The notes below the pieces were generated by a model, which had not been told where the DNA came from, made no database searches, and was given only the letters and a program-made list of their open reading frames with translations. Positions 1 to 7,803 of a stretch of 64,000 nucleotides of DNA are shown here, piece by piece. This DNA comes from Novosphingobium barchaimii LL02 (lineage in GTDB: Bacteria > Pseudomonadota > Alphaproteobacteria > Sphingomonadales > Sphingomonadaceae), in NCBI RefSeq assembly GCF_001046635.1, contig NZ_KQ130457.1, positions 67,641 through 131,640 of the forward strand, given 5' to 3'. Position numbers and translations under genes: made by a program. Position 1 is the first letter of the stretch, and each line of letters opens with the position of its first letter.

Positions 1-13
1 TTGCATCCTGTGT

Positions 14-36
14 GCGCGCTTCGGCGCGGGCCTTTT
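14..36 (+). terminator. Possible rho-independent terminator
   Basis: A 5-bp CGCGC/GCGCG stem with a TTCG loop is followed by a short T run (CCTTTT). It would end a plus-strand gene lying outside the window to the left. The stem is short, so this is tentative. Confidence 0.3.
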
Positions 37-150
37 GGAAAATGATTGCTAAGCGCCCGTCGAAGGGTGGCTGACCTGCTTCCAGTGCGGCTTCAGCAGA
101 TGCGGCTGAGAGCCTTTCCGTTCAGACTGTAGGGATCGCGCGGCAGTCGA

Positions 151-2376
151 TCAGGCGGCCTGACCGGCGAGCCGCGCCGCCTGTTGCACCGGGATCGGGA
201 TGGTGAACGTGAACTTTTCGCCGTCCCAGCCGCGTTCGACCAGCAGTGCGTTTTCGGCTGCGACCAGCCGGTAGCTGCCTTGCGCGAACAGGCGCGGGGA
301 GGCGCGGCGCCTGGCGAGCAGTTCGCGGGTCAGCGCGAGCTTGCGCGCGGATAGACCGGTGTTGCCGCCGTCCAGAGCCATCAGCCCCTCCCAGTCGACG
401 GGACGGCGGTTGTCCGGGTCGGTGAGGGCGATGGCAAGACCTTCGGTGCCCTGATAGATGTCGGGCACGCCGGGCGCGGTCAGCTGCAGAGCGGCCTGGG
501 CAAGAACGACTGTCTCCACCGCGGCCTGGAACGATGCGGCAAGCTCCTGCGGCATCAGCCCGCCGTCAGCCATGTCGTTCAGCAGCGTGCGGGCCAGGGC
601 GGTGACGGCGGTTTCCGCGGCTTCGTCGGGGGCTTCGTGACGGGACAGTTCCTTGGCCTCACGCATGGCCTTGGCGATGTGGGCGGCAAGCCGCTCGTCC
701 GCATCGGGCTGGCCGCGCAGGATTAGCGCGGTTTGCAGGGCGTAGATGCCCCAGCCTTCCGGCAGACCAAGGTTCAATGCGGTTTCGCGGGCCTCGGCGT
801 AAAGGTCCTGTGCCGCTTGCGGGAAGTGGCTGAGTGCGATCAGCACCGCGCGCGCATCGGCGGAACGCTTGGTATCGTGGGTGGAAAGCGCATCGAGCGC
901 GAGCGGTGTTTCGGCCGCGCGCATCGCCATGAGTTCTTCGAACCCGTCACAATCGACCGGGCCCAGGTCCGGCTCCGAACCGACTTCGCAAAAGGGCAGG
1001 AAGGCGATGCTGCGGAAGAACACCGTGTCCTCTTCGGACTTGGCGGTGAGGGCACCGGTCAGTTGTTCGAAGCGCGCGGCGAAAGTACGGGCGAGCAGGT
1101 CGTCGGGCGCGCGCAGCAGGTCCAGCAGCCGGGCTGTGTCTTGTTGCGGGCCGGCTGCGGCGACGGCCTCGGCGATTTGCGGGGAGAGGGGGCACAGATC
1201 GGCAGCGTAGGAACGGTAGACCGGCCAGGCGGTCGCCAGCCGGGCGACCGCGTCCATCAGCGCGGGCCTGGCATCCTCGGGGGCGGACAGCGCGGCCATG
1301 GCGGCATCCGTGACGCGCTCCAGTTCGGGCGTGAAAACCTGTTCCAGCAGTTCCCAGCGCACTTTGCGCACTTCTTGCGCGGTGGAGGGGGGCACCGCCC
1401 CGTCCGCAGCCTCGCGCATGGCGGCAAGGCCGGCGGGATCGGTCAGCAGGCGGGTGACAGGACTCATGAATTCATAGCCGCTCATGCCCTCGATCGGCCA
1501 GTTCGCAGGGATTTGCTCGCCGGGTTTGACGATTTTTTCGATCCACACCGGGGTGTCGCCCACGGCCTCGCGCAGGCGGTGGAGATAGCCGCCGGGGCGG
1601 GCGAGGCCGTCTATGTGGTCGACGCGCAGGCCCTGCACCTTTCCGGCCGCGACTGCATCGATGATCCAGCGGTGGGTGAGGGCGAAGACGTCCGCGTCTT
1701 CCTGGCGCACGCCGATGAGGTCGGTGATGTTGAAGAAGCGGCGGTGAACGATGCGGTCGGCGCTCGCGCGCCAGTCGCCCAGCGACCAGTGCTGCTCGGC
1801 CAGCAGGGCATCGAGCGCGGCGTCGTCCAGTGCGGTGCCAGCGTGCGCCAGTCGCTGGGCGAGCGGCGTCACGCGCAGCGGATATTCTCGGTCGTAAATG
1901 CGCAGCTGCGGATCGTCGCCGCTGCCTGCAAGCGCGATCTGGTCTGCCGCGCGCACCTCGGCCAGGGTCCCGTCCAGGACCGGGAAGTGGATGGGGCCTT
2001 TTTCCCAGTCGATGTCGAACACGGCGGCGAAGCGGCTGTTTGCACCATGGCGCATCACATCGGCGAGGAACGGGTTTTCGGGCGTGAAGGCCATGTGGTT
2101 GGGGACGATATCGATCACTATGCCGATGCCGACCCGCTGTGCGGCCTCGCTTAGCGCTGCAAAGGCTTCCTCGCCGCCCAACACGGGGTCGATGCGGGTC
2201 GGGTCGATCACGTCGTAGCCGTGAGTGGAGCCGCTGGCGGCGTGGAACGGCGGGGCGAGATAAAGGTGGCTCACCCCCAGCTGTACCAGCCACGGCAGCA
2301 GCGTTCGGGCGCGGTCCAGATCGACGCCGCAGCGCAGCTGGAGGCGATAAGTAGCGACGGGTACGGCTGGCGGCAT
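151..2376 (-). CDS. treY: Malto-oligosyltrehalose synthase
   Basis: A GH13 enzyme that isomerises the reducing-end glucose of malto-oligosaccharides to an alpha,alpha-1,1 linkage, giving maltooligosyl trehalose in the cytoplasm. The 741-residue length is normal for TreY. Visible GH13 motifs are the early YLAPPFHA stretch, DIVPNHMAF near residue 90, GLRVDHIDG near 250 (nucleophile Asp), WIEKIV near 280 (acid/base Glu) and LSTHDTKR further on. The ATG at 2376 is preferred over an in-frame TTG one codon upstream. It is the last gene of a minus-strand operon, 16 bases after treZ. Identification is by family motifs and operon context and is very secure. Confidence 0.96.
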   Translation of the reverse strand: MPPAVPVATYRLQLRCGVDLDRARTLLPWLVQLGVSHLYLAPPFHAASGSTHGYDVIDPTRIDPVLGGEEAFAALSEAAQRVGIGIVIDIVPNHMAFTPENPFLADVMRHGANSRFAAVFDIDWEKGPIHFPVLDGTLAEVRAADQIALAGSGDDPQLRIYDREYPLRVTPLAQRLAHAGTALDDAALDALLAEQHWSLGDWRASADRIVHRRFFNITDLIGVRQEDADVFALTHRWIIDAVAAGKVQGLRVDHIDGLARPGGYLHRLREAVGDTPVWIEKIVKPGEQIPANWPIEGMSGYEFMSPVTRLLTDPAGLAAMREAADGAVPPSTAQEVRKVRWELLEQVFTPELERVTDAAMAALSAPEDARPALMDAVARLATAWPVYRSYAADLCPLSPQIAEAVAAAGPQQDTARLLDLLRAPDDLLARTFAARFEQLTGALTAKSEEDTVFFRSIAFLPFCEVGSEPDLGPVDCDGFEELMAMRAAETPLALDALSTHDTKRSADARAVLIALSHFPQAAQDLYAEARETALNLGLPEGWGIYALQTALILRGQPDADERLAAHIAKAMREAKELSRHEAPDEAAETAVTALARTLLNDMADGGLMPQELAASFQAAVETVVLAQAALQLTAPGVPDIYQGTEGLAIALTDPDNRRPVDWEGLMALDGGNTGLSARKLALTRELLARRRASPRLFAQGSYRLVAAENALLVERGWDGEKFTFTIPIPVQQAARLAGQAA

Positions 2377-2392
2377 CAAGGTTACTCCCGTC

Positions 2393-4111
2393 TCACAAGG
2401 CCGTCACGGCGGCAGAGAACGCAAAGGGGCTGGACGGATCGGACAGTTGCAGGATCGGCGCAGGGTGCGGCTCGAAATCGGGACCTTCCCCGATCCCGAG
2501 CCGAGCCCGCAGGAGAAGAGCGGTGGACCCGAATGTCCAGCGCGCCTCGATCTGCGGCCCGCTGCGATGCACGGCGGCCACCGGGTTCGGGTTTTGCCCC
2601 AGCAGCGGGGTGAGATGGTCGGCGCGCAGGGTCAGCAGGCCGTGGACGAACTGTTCGTGTTCCCACTGCTCGGGACGGTCCGGTTCGCCGATCTTCGAGG
2701 CGAGGAAGGTTTCGCGCGCGATGGGATCGGGAACGTCGCCGCCGAAGCTGGCGAACCCGGCGAATTCCTCCGCCCGGCCCTTCCGCACGGCCTCGGCAAG
2801 ATCGCCCGAAAAGTCGGCGAAAAACTGGAAGGGGGCCGGGGTCAGGAACTCGTCGCCCATGAACAGCATGGGCACGAAAGGCGAAAGCAGCGTTAGCGCG
2901 GTGACCACGCGCAGGGCGTGATTGTCCGGCGCCAGTTGATGCAGGCGCTCGCCCCGGGCCCGGTTGCCGACCTGATCGTGGTTGCCCAGGAAGTTGACGA
3001 AAGCCGTGCGCGGCAGGTGCGCGCTGGGCTCTCCGCGCGGCTCGCTGTTCCGGCCGCTTTGCCCCTGCTCGACATAGCCATCGGCGAGGGCTTTCGCGAT
3101 GTCGCCGACCGGGTCCACCGCGAAGGGGGCGTAATAGCTTTCGTCCTCGCCGGTCAGAAGGCAGTGGACGGCATGGTGCCAATCGTCGTTCCACGTCGCG
3201 TCGAAGGGCGCTTCCGGCGTGAAGTAGCGTGCAAGGTTACGCTCGTCCTCGGTGACGAGGTGGATGGGGCGGTCAGCGACATGGCTGCGGATGCGTTCGC
3301 CCAGTTCGTCGAGGAAGTGCTTGGCCGAGTGGTCCTCGATGGCGTGAACGGCGTCGAGGCGTAGACCGTCGAAGCGGTATTCGTCCAGCCAGTGCAGGGC
3401 GTTGGCGATGAAGAATTCGCGCACGGCGGGGGTTTCGAAGGCAATTCCCTGACCCCACGGCGAGGTGCGGTCTTCATGGAAAAACGCGGGGTTCCAAGCC
3501 GCGAGGTAGTTCCCGGACGGACCGAAGTGGTTGTACACTACGTCCAGAAGCACGCCCATGCCCTGACCGTGCGCCGCGTCTACCAGTGCACGCAGATCGT
3601 CGGGTGTGCCGTAGGCGGGGTGCGGTGCGTAAGGCAGCACGCCGTCGTAGCCCCAGCCGTGCGCTCCGTCGAATTGGGCGACGGGCATCAGCTCGATCAT
3701 GGTCACGCCAAGATCGCGCAGGCGCGGCAGGTGGGCGATGGCGGCGGCGAAGGAGCCCTCCGCAGTGAAGGTGCCGATGTGCAGTTCGTAGACGACCGCC
3801 TCGTGCCACGGCAGGCCGGGCCATTCGTGCTCCCACGCGAAGCGCGACGGATCGACGAGGCGCGAGGGACCGTGGACATCGCCGGTCTGGGCGCGGGCGG
3901 CCGGATCGGGATAGGCGGCGCCGTCCACGATCCAGCGATAGGCGCTGTCCGCCTGCGCATCGGTATCGAGCCGCCACCAGCCATCGCCGGCAGGCCGGGC
4001 TGCCAGGACGGACGCGCCCAATTCCACCGCGACATGGCCGGCATCCGGTGCCCAGAGGCCGAAGCGCCAGTGACGGTCGTCGATCGGGGCCGCGCCCCAG
4101 GCATTCGTCAT
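2393..4111 (-). CDS. treZ: Malto-oligosyltrehalose trehalohydrolase
   Basis: A GH13 enzyme that hydrolyses maltooligosyl trehalose to free trehalose, the step after TreY. The 572-residue protein has an N-terminal carbohydrate-binding-like domain (FGLWAPDAGHVAVEL, about residues 17-31). The catalytic barrel follows with VYELHIGTFT, DVVYNHFG, FDGLRLDAVHAI (nucleophile region), LVTEDERN (acid/base region) and NFLGNHDQVGNRARGER. It sits between glgX and treY with gaps of about 13-16 bases, so the three genes are almost certainly co-transcribed. No defects were seen. Confidence 0.96.
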   Translation of the reverse strand: MTNAWGAAPIDDRHWRFGLWAPDAGHVAVELGASVLAARPAGDGWWRLDTDAQADSAYRWIVDGAAYPDPAARAQTGDVHGPSRLVDPSRFAWEHEWPGLPWHEAVVYELHIGTFTAEGSFAAAIAHLPRLRDLGVTMIELMPVAQFDGAHGWGYDGVLPYAPHPAYGTPDDLRALVDAAHGQGMGVLLDVVYNHFGPSGNYLAAWNPAFFHEDRTSPWGQGIAFETPAVREFFIANALHWLDEYRFDGLRLDAVHAIEDHSAKHFLDELGERIRSHVADRPIHLVTEDERNLARYFTPEAPFDATWNDDWHHAVHCLLTGEDESYYAPFAVDPVGDIAKALADGYVEQGQSGRNSEPRGEPSAHLPRTAFVNFLGNHDQVGNRARGERLHQLAPDNHALRVVTALTLLSPFVPMLFMGDEFLTPAPFQFFADFSGDLAEAVRKGRAEEFAGFASFGGDVPDPIARETFLASKIGEPDRPEQWEHEQFVHGLLTLRADHLTPLLGQNPNPVAAVHRSGPQIEARWTFGSTALLLRARLGIGEGPDFEPHPAPILQLSDPSSPFAFSAAVTAL

Positions 4112-4124
4112 ATGCCGTGCCCGC

Positions 4125-6239
4125 TCAGACGGGACGGAACAGGCAGAGGCTGGCGGGCGAAATAGCCGCCGTCTCGCCGGGGATGGCTTCGGACGTGAAG
4201 GGATCGTCGCGGGCGGTATCCAGCACGCGGACCCAGCGATCGGCGCCGTTCCCGCTTGGCAGTACGAAGTCCAGTTCGTCGCCCGCGTTGAGCACCGCGA
4301 ACAATGGCCGTCCGCCGTCGAGGAAGACTTCGCGCGCGGAGTAATCGATCATCATGCCCAGCACACGCAGGCCCTCCTGGTTCCACAGCTCCTGGTCCAT
4401 CGGGCGGCCGTCGGGCTGGAACCATGCGATCTCGACGCGCTCGTTATCGCTGGCGTCGCCTTGTAGGAAGTTCTCCTGGGACAATACCGGGAACTGGTGG
4501 CGCAGCGCGATCATGTCCGTGCAGAATTTCAGGAATTCGTCGTCGCGGTTGTCCCAGTCTACCCATCCCAGTTCGTTGTCCTGGCAGTAGACGTTGTTGT
4601 TACCCTGCTGACTGTTGCCGATCTCGTCGCCGGATAGCAGCATCGGCACGCCTTGGCTGACCAGCAGCGTGGCCATCATAGCGCGGCGGCGGCGGGCGCG
4701 GGCGGCGATGATGGCTTCGTCATCGGTGGGGCCCTCGGCGCCCATATCGTCGGAAATGTTGTTGTCGTGCCCGTCGGCGCCGCCTTCGCCGTTCGCCTCG
4801 TTGTGCTTGTCGTTGTAGGCGACGGTATCCATCAGCGTGAAACCGTCATGCGCGGCGAGGAAGTTGATAGAGCTGGTCGCGCCCCGGTCGGAATGGTTGA
4901 ACTGGACGGGCGAGCCGATCAGGTGCTGGGCGATGTCGCCCACCTGGCCCTCGTCGCCGCGCCAGAAGCTGCGGGTGGTATCGCGAAACTTGTCGTTCCA
5001 TTCGCGGAACGGGTGGGGGAAGCCGCCCACCTGATAGCCGCCAAGGCCCACGTCCCATGGCTCTGCGATCAGCTTCACGCCGGCAAGGATCGGGTCTTGC
5101 CGGATCGCGTCGAAGAAGCCGCCTTCGCGGTCGAAGCCCGCTGCCTCGCGGCCCAGGGTGGAGGCAAGGTCGAAGCGGAAGCCGTCGACGTGCATCACCT
5201 GCACCCAGTAGCGCAGGGAATCGAGGACCATGCGCATGACCATCGGATGGGCCACCTGCAGCGTGTTGCCCGTGCCGGTAGTGTCGAAGCTGTAACGCGG
5301 GTTTTCGGGGCTCAGCAGGTAGTAGCTGGCGTTGTCGAGGCCGCGAAAACACAGGGTAGGCCCTTTTTCGGAGCCTTCGGCGGTGTGGTTGTAAACCACA
5401 TCCATGATGACCTCGATCCCGGCCTTGTGGAACCGCTTCACCATGTCCTTGAACTGCTTGATCGCGCGGGGCGCCACGTCGCCGGAACGCAGAAAGCGCG
5501 GTTCGGGGGCGAAGAAGCCCAGCGTCTGGTAGCCCCAGTAGTTCGACAGGCCTTTGTCCAGCAGCATCCTGTCGTCGAGGAAGAACTGGCAGGGGAGCAG
5601 TTCGATCGCGGTGACGCCCAACTTGCGCAAGTGGTGGAGGATCGGCTCGCTCGCCATGCCCTCATAAGTGCCGCGCAGGGCTTCGGGGACGTCGGGATGC
5701 TGCATGGTCAGGCCGCGTACATGAGCCTCGTAGACCACGGTTTCGGTCCAGGGGCGGGCCAGGGTCTGATCGCCTTCCCAGTCAAAATCGGGGTCCTGCA
5801 CCACGCTCTTGACCATGAACGGCGCGGAATCGCGGTGGTCGAACGTGGTATCGTCGCCGGTGGTCAGGTCATAGCTCCACAGCGCATCGTCCCAGCGTAC
5901 CGCGCCCGATACCTCGCGGGCGTAGGGATCGAGCAGCAGCTTGTTGGGGTTGAAGCGATGGCCGCGCTCGGGCTCGTAAGGGCCGTTTGCGCGAAAGCCG
6001 TAAAGCTGACCGGGCTTTATGCCGGGAACATAGCCGGTGAACACCGACCCCTCGCGCGAGGGCAGTTCCATGCGTGAGACTTCCTGTGTGCCGTCATCGC
6101 TGAAAAGGCACAGTTCCATAGCTTCGGCATTTTCGGAAAAGACCGCGAAATGCGTGCCCTGGCCGGTATATTCGGCGCCCAGTTCGTGGATCAGACGCTC
6201 CGGCTTGGCGAAGGAAAACTCGGCGGACCCCTGCGACAT
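4125..6239 (-). CDS. glgX: Glycogen debranching enzyme (GlgX/TreX type)
   Basis: A GH13 isoamylase-type debranching enzyme that hydrolyses alpha-1,6 branches of glycogen and frees linear malto-oligosaccharides for TreY/TreZ. The start at 6239 (MSQGSAEFSF) gives 704 residues, the usual family size; a longer upstream reading frame adds about 47 residues of unlikely sequence. Visible features are an N-terminal CBM48-like part (GTHFAVFSENAEAMELCLF), YEAHVRGLT, DVVYNHTAEGS, VDGFRFDLAS (nucleophile), LIAEPWD (acid/base) and FLAAHDGFTLMD. First gene of the trehalose operon. GlgX and TreX are homologous; operon context favours the TreX role. Confidence 0.95.
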   Translation of the reverse strand: MSQGSAEFSFAKPERLIHELGAEYTGQGTHFAVFSENAEAMELCLFSDDGTQEVSRMELPSREGSVFTGYVPGIKPGQLYGFRANGPYEPERGHRFNPNKLLLDPYAREVSGAVRWDDALWSYDLTTGDDTTFDHRDSAPFMVKSVVQDPDFDWEGDQTLARPWTETVVYEAHVRGLTMQHPDVPEALRGTYEGMASEPILHHLRKLGVTAIELLPCQFFLDDRMLLDKGLSNYWGYQTLGFFAPEPRFLRSGDVAPRAIKQFKDMVKRFHKAGIEVIMDVVYNHTAEGSEKGPTLCFRGLDNASYYLLSPENPRYSFDTTGTGNTLQVAHPMVMRMVLDSLRYWVQVMHVDGFRFDLASTLGREAAGFDREGGFFDAIRQDPILAGVKLIAEPWDVGLGGYQVGGFPHPFREWNDKFRDTTRSFWRGDEGQVGDIAQHLIGSPVQFNHSDRGATSSINFLAAHDGFTLMDTVAYNDKHNEANGEGGADGHDNNISDDMGAEGPTDDEAIIAARARRRRAMMATLLVSQGVPMLLSGDEIGNSQQGNNNVYCQDNELGWVDWDNRDDEFLKFCTDMIALRHQFPVLSQENFLQGDASDNERVEIAWFQPDGRPMDQELWNQEGLRVLGMMIDYSAREVFLDGGRPLFAVLNAGDELDFVLPSGNGADRWVRVLDTARDDPFTSEAIPGETAAISPASLCLFRPV

Positions 6240-6706
6240 TGCGACACTCCAAATGGTACGGGTGCAGGAAAAGGCCATGGCATACAGACCACGCCGGCTA
6301 TGCCCGGAAACCTGCAATTCCCGTGATGCTGCGACTGCTAACTCGCACACTGGCCGGGCGTTCCCACCGGATGAGGGCAAGTATGCGCTAGAATCGAAGA
6401 TTGGCCCGGCCAGCCAGGCTTTGATGTCGATGCTAGCGTATAACCATGCGCCGGGAAGCGGCGTATCCAGGGCCGTCGACGGGTTGCCGAAGCTGAGTCG
6501 GCAATGAGCATCGCCGGAGGAACCGGCTAGATCGGCCGTCCCTGCATAAGGTAGGCGCAGCTTGGCTGGGAGCAGCGGTGGCAGGGTCGGCCTATGGGTT
6601 TCATCCCCAGAAAACCCGACGACGGAAAGCCATCATCCGTATAATTCCGGATGCAACTCTAGCCGAACTGGCGCATTTTGTTTCTATCCAGAGAAGGGGA
6701 CGGCAC
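6240..6706. other. Intergenic region upstream of the glgX operon
   Basis: About 467 bases with no convincing gene. It must contain the promoter of glgX-treZ-treY on the minus strand and that of the small gene starting at 6707. An open frame from 6578 extends the small gene, but its extra residues look non-coding. No clear repeat or RNA structure was recognised. Confidence 0.5.
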
Positions 6707-6967
6707 ATGGCAAGCGAATGCATCGCCTATCGCGATTCCAAGGGTGGGCTCCATAGCAGCGCCGAAAGGGCTACGCTGGAGGACCTCGCCGGTGTCCTCG
6801 GGCGGGTCGGCGACGAGGGCGGCATGACCGGCGGCGTCGCCCGCATGATCTTCGACAAGCGCGACGAGATCGAGCGGGTGTTCGCCGAGCACGATGCTCT
6901 TATGGCTTCGGCGCCCAAACACGAGGACATCGGGCCGGGAGTACAGACGATCCGCGCCGTTACCTAA
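6707..6967 (+). CDS. Small hypothetical protein (86 aa)
   Basis: Not recognised. The ATG at 6707 follows a good Shine-Dalgarno-like GAGAAGGGGA, which is why it is chosen over an upstream start at 6578. The product (begins MASECIAYRDSKGG) is hydrophilic and acidic, with no signal peptide or membrane segment. It carries a helical middle part (ERATLEDLAGVLGRVGDEGG) and a charged segment KRDEIERVFAEHD. It ends 18 bases before the convergent glutathione S-transferase gene. Probably a cytosolic accessory or regulatory protein, function unknown. Confidence 0.55.
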   Translation: MASECIAYRDSKGGLHSSAERATLEDLAGVLGRVGDEGGMTGGVARMIFDKRDEIERVFAEHDALMASAPKHEDIGPGVQTIRAVT

Positions 6968-6985
6968 CGCGCGGATCGAAGGCTC

Positions 6986-7624
6986 TCAGGCGTATTTGTA
7001 AGGACCGCCCCGGGCCAGCGCGGCTTGGTAGGCAGGTCGCGCATGGATCGTTTCGAGCCACGCGATGACGGCGGGCCGCGAGCTGTCCAGTCCGCCGCGA
7101 TCGCGCGCTGCTTCAAGCGGGAAGCTCATCATGATGTCGGCTGCGGTAAAAGTATCTCCCGCGAACCAGGGCCGGGCGGAAAGCTCGCTTTCGACGAAAT
7201 CGAGGTGGACGTCGATCATGGGTTGCAGCCGCTTCTGCGCGATTTTGCCGACAAGTGGGATCATGCCCAGCACCAGCTTGATCAGCAGCGGCGGCATCAG
7301 CGAACCTTCCGCATAATGCAGGAAATAACGATAATGGAGCGCCGCCTGCCTTTCATCCGGAGAGCCCAGGATGCCGCCGGCCTTCGCTACCAAATATTCG
7401 ATGATCGCTCCGGTTTCGGCCACCGTGCATGGCTGTCCCGCGCCATCCTCGTCGACGATGACGGGTGATTTGCCAAGGGGATGCACCGCGCGCAGTTCGG
7501 GCGGCGCAAGCATCGTTTCCTTGTTCCGTTCATACCGGGTAACCTTGTAAGGCATCCCCAGCTCTTCGAGCATCCACAGGATGCGCTGCGACCGCGAATT
7601 TTCGAGATGATGGACGGTGAGCAA
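6986..7624 (-). CDS. Glutathione S-transferase family protein
   Basis: A 212-residue cytosolic GST. The N-terminal thioredoxin-fold domain shows MLTVHHLENSRSQRILWMLE, the usual glutathione-site start with the active-site Ser region, and HPLGKSPVIVDED with the cis-Pro. The C-terminal all-helical domain contains the family signature around FTAADIMMSFPLE. The start codon is TTG at 7624, supported by GGAAGGGA at suitable spacing and by the conserved MLTVHHL beginning. Likely catalyses glutathione conjugation or peroxide reduction; the substrate cannot be read from sequence. Confidence 0.88.
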   Translation of the reverse strand: MLTVHHLENSRSQRILWMLEELGMPYKVTRYERNKETMLAPPELRAVHPLGKSPVIVDEDGAGQPCTVAETGAIIEYLVAKAGGILGSPDERQAALHYRYFLHYAEGSLMPPLLIKLVLGMIPLVGKIAQKRLQPMIDVHLDFVESELSARPWFAGDTFTAADIMMSFPLEAARDRGGLDSSRPAVIAWLETIHARPAYQAALARGGPYKYA

Positions 7625-7803
7625 CAGTTAATCCCTTCCCATGAGGCATGTGTCGACAAGGGACGAAATCGCGGAATGTTGCGTCGGGCCTCGATTTTCC
7701 GCCGCTAGGCCCTTGGGCACCCGGGGACGCGCCGCGATGGCCAATACAATTTCTTACCATTTGCGGCTACTTTGTGCGCCCTTGCCATCATAGCCCGAAG
7801 GCC

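Noticed and set aside
733-2154. A 473-residue open frame on the plus strand opposite treY
   Set aside because: It is antisense to a perfectly conserved treY; long antisense frames are common in GC-rich genes. The product has no family features.
4653-6077. A 474-residue open frame opposite glgX
   Set aside because: Antisense shadow of glgX with no recognisable motif and no ribosome site.
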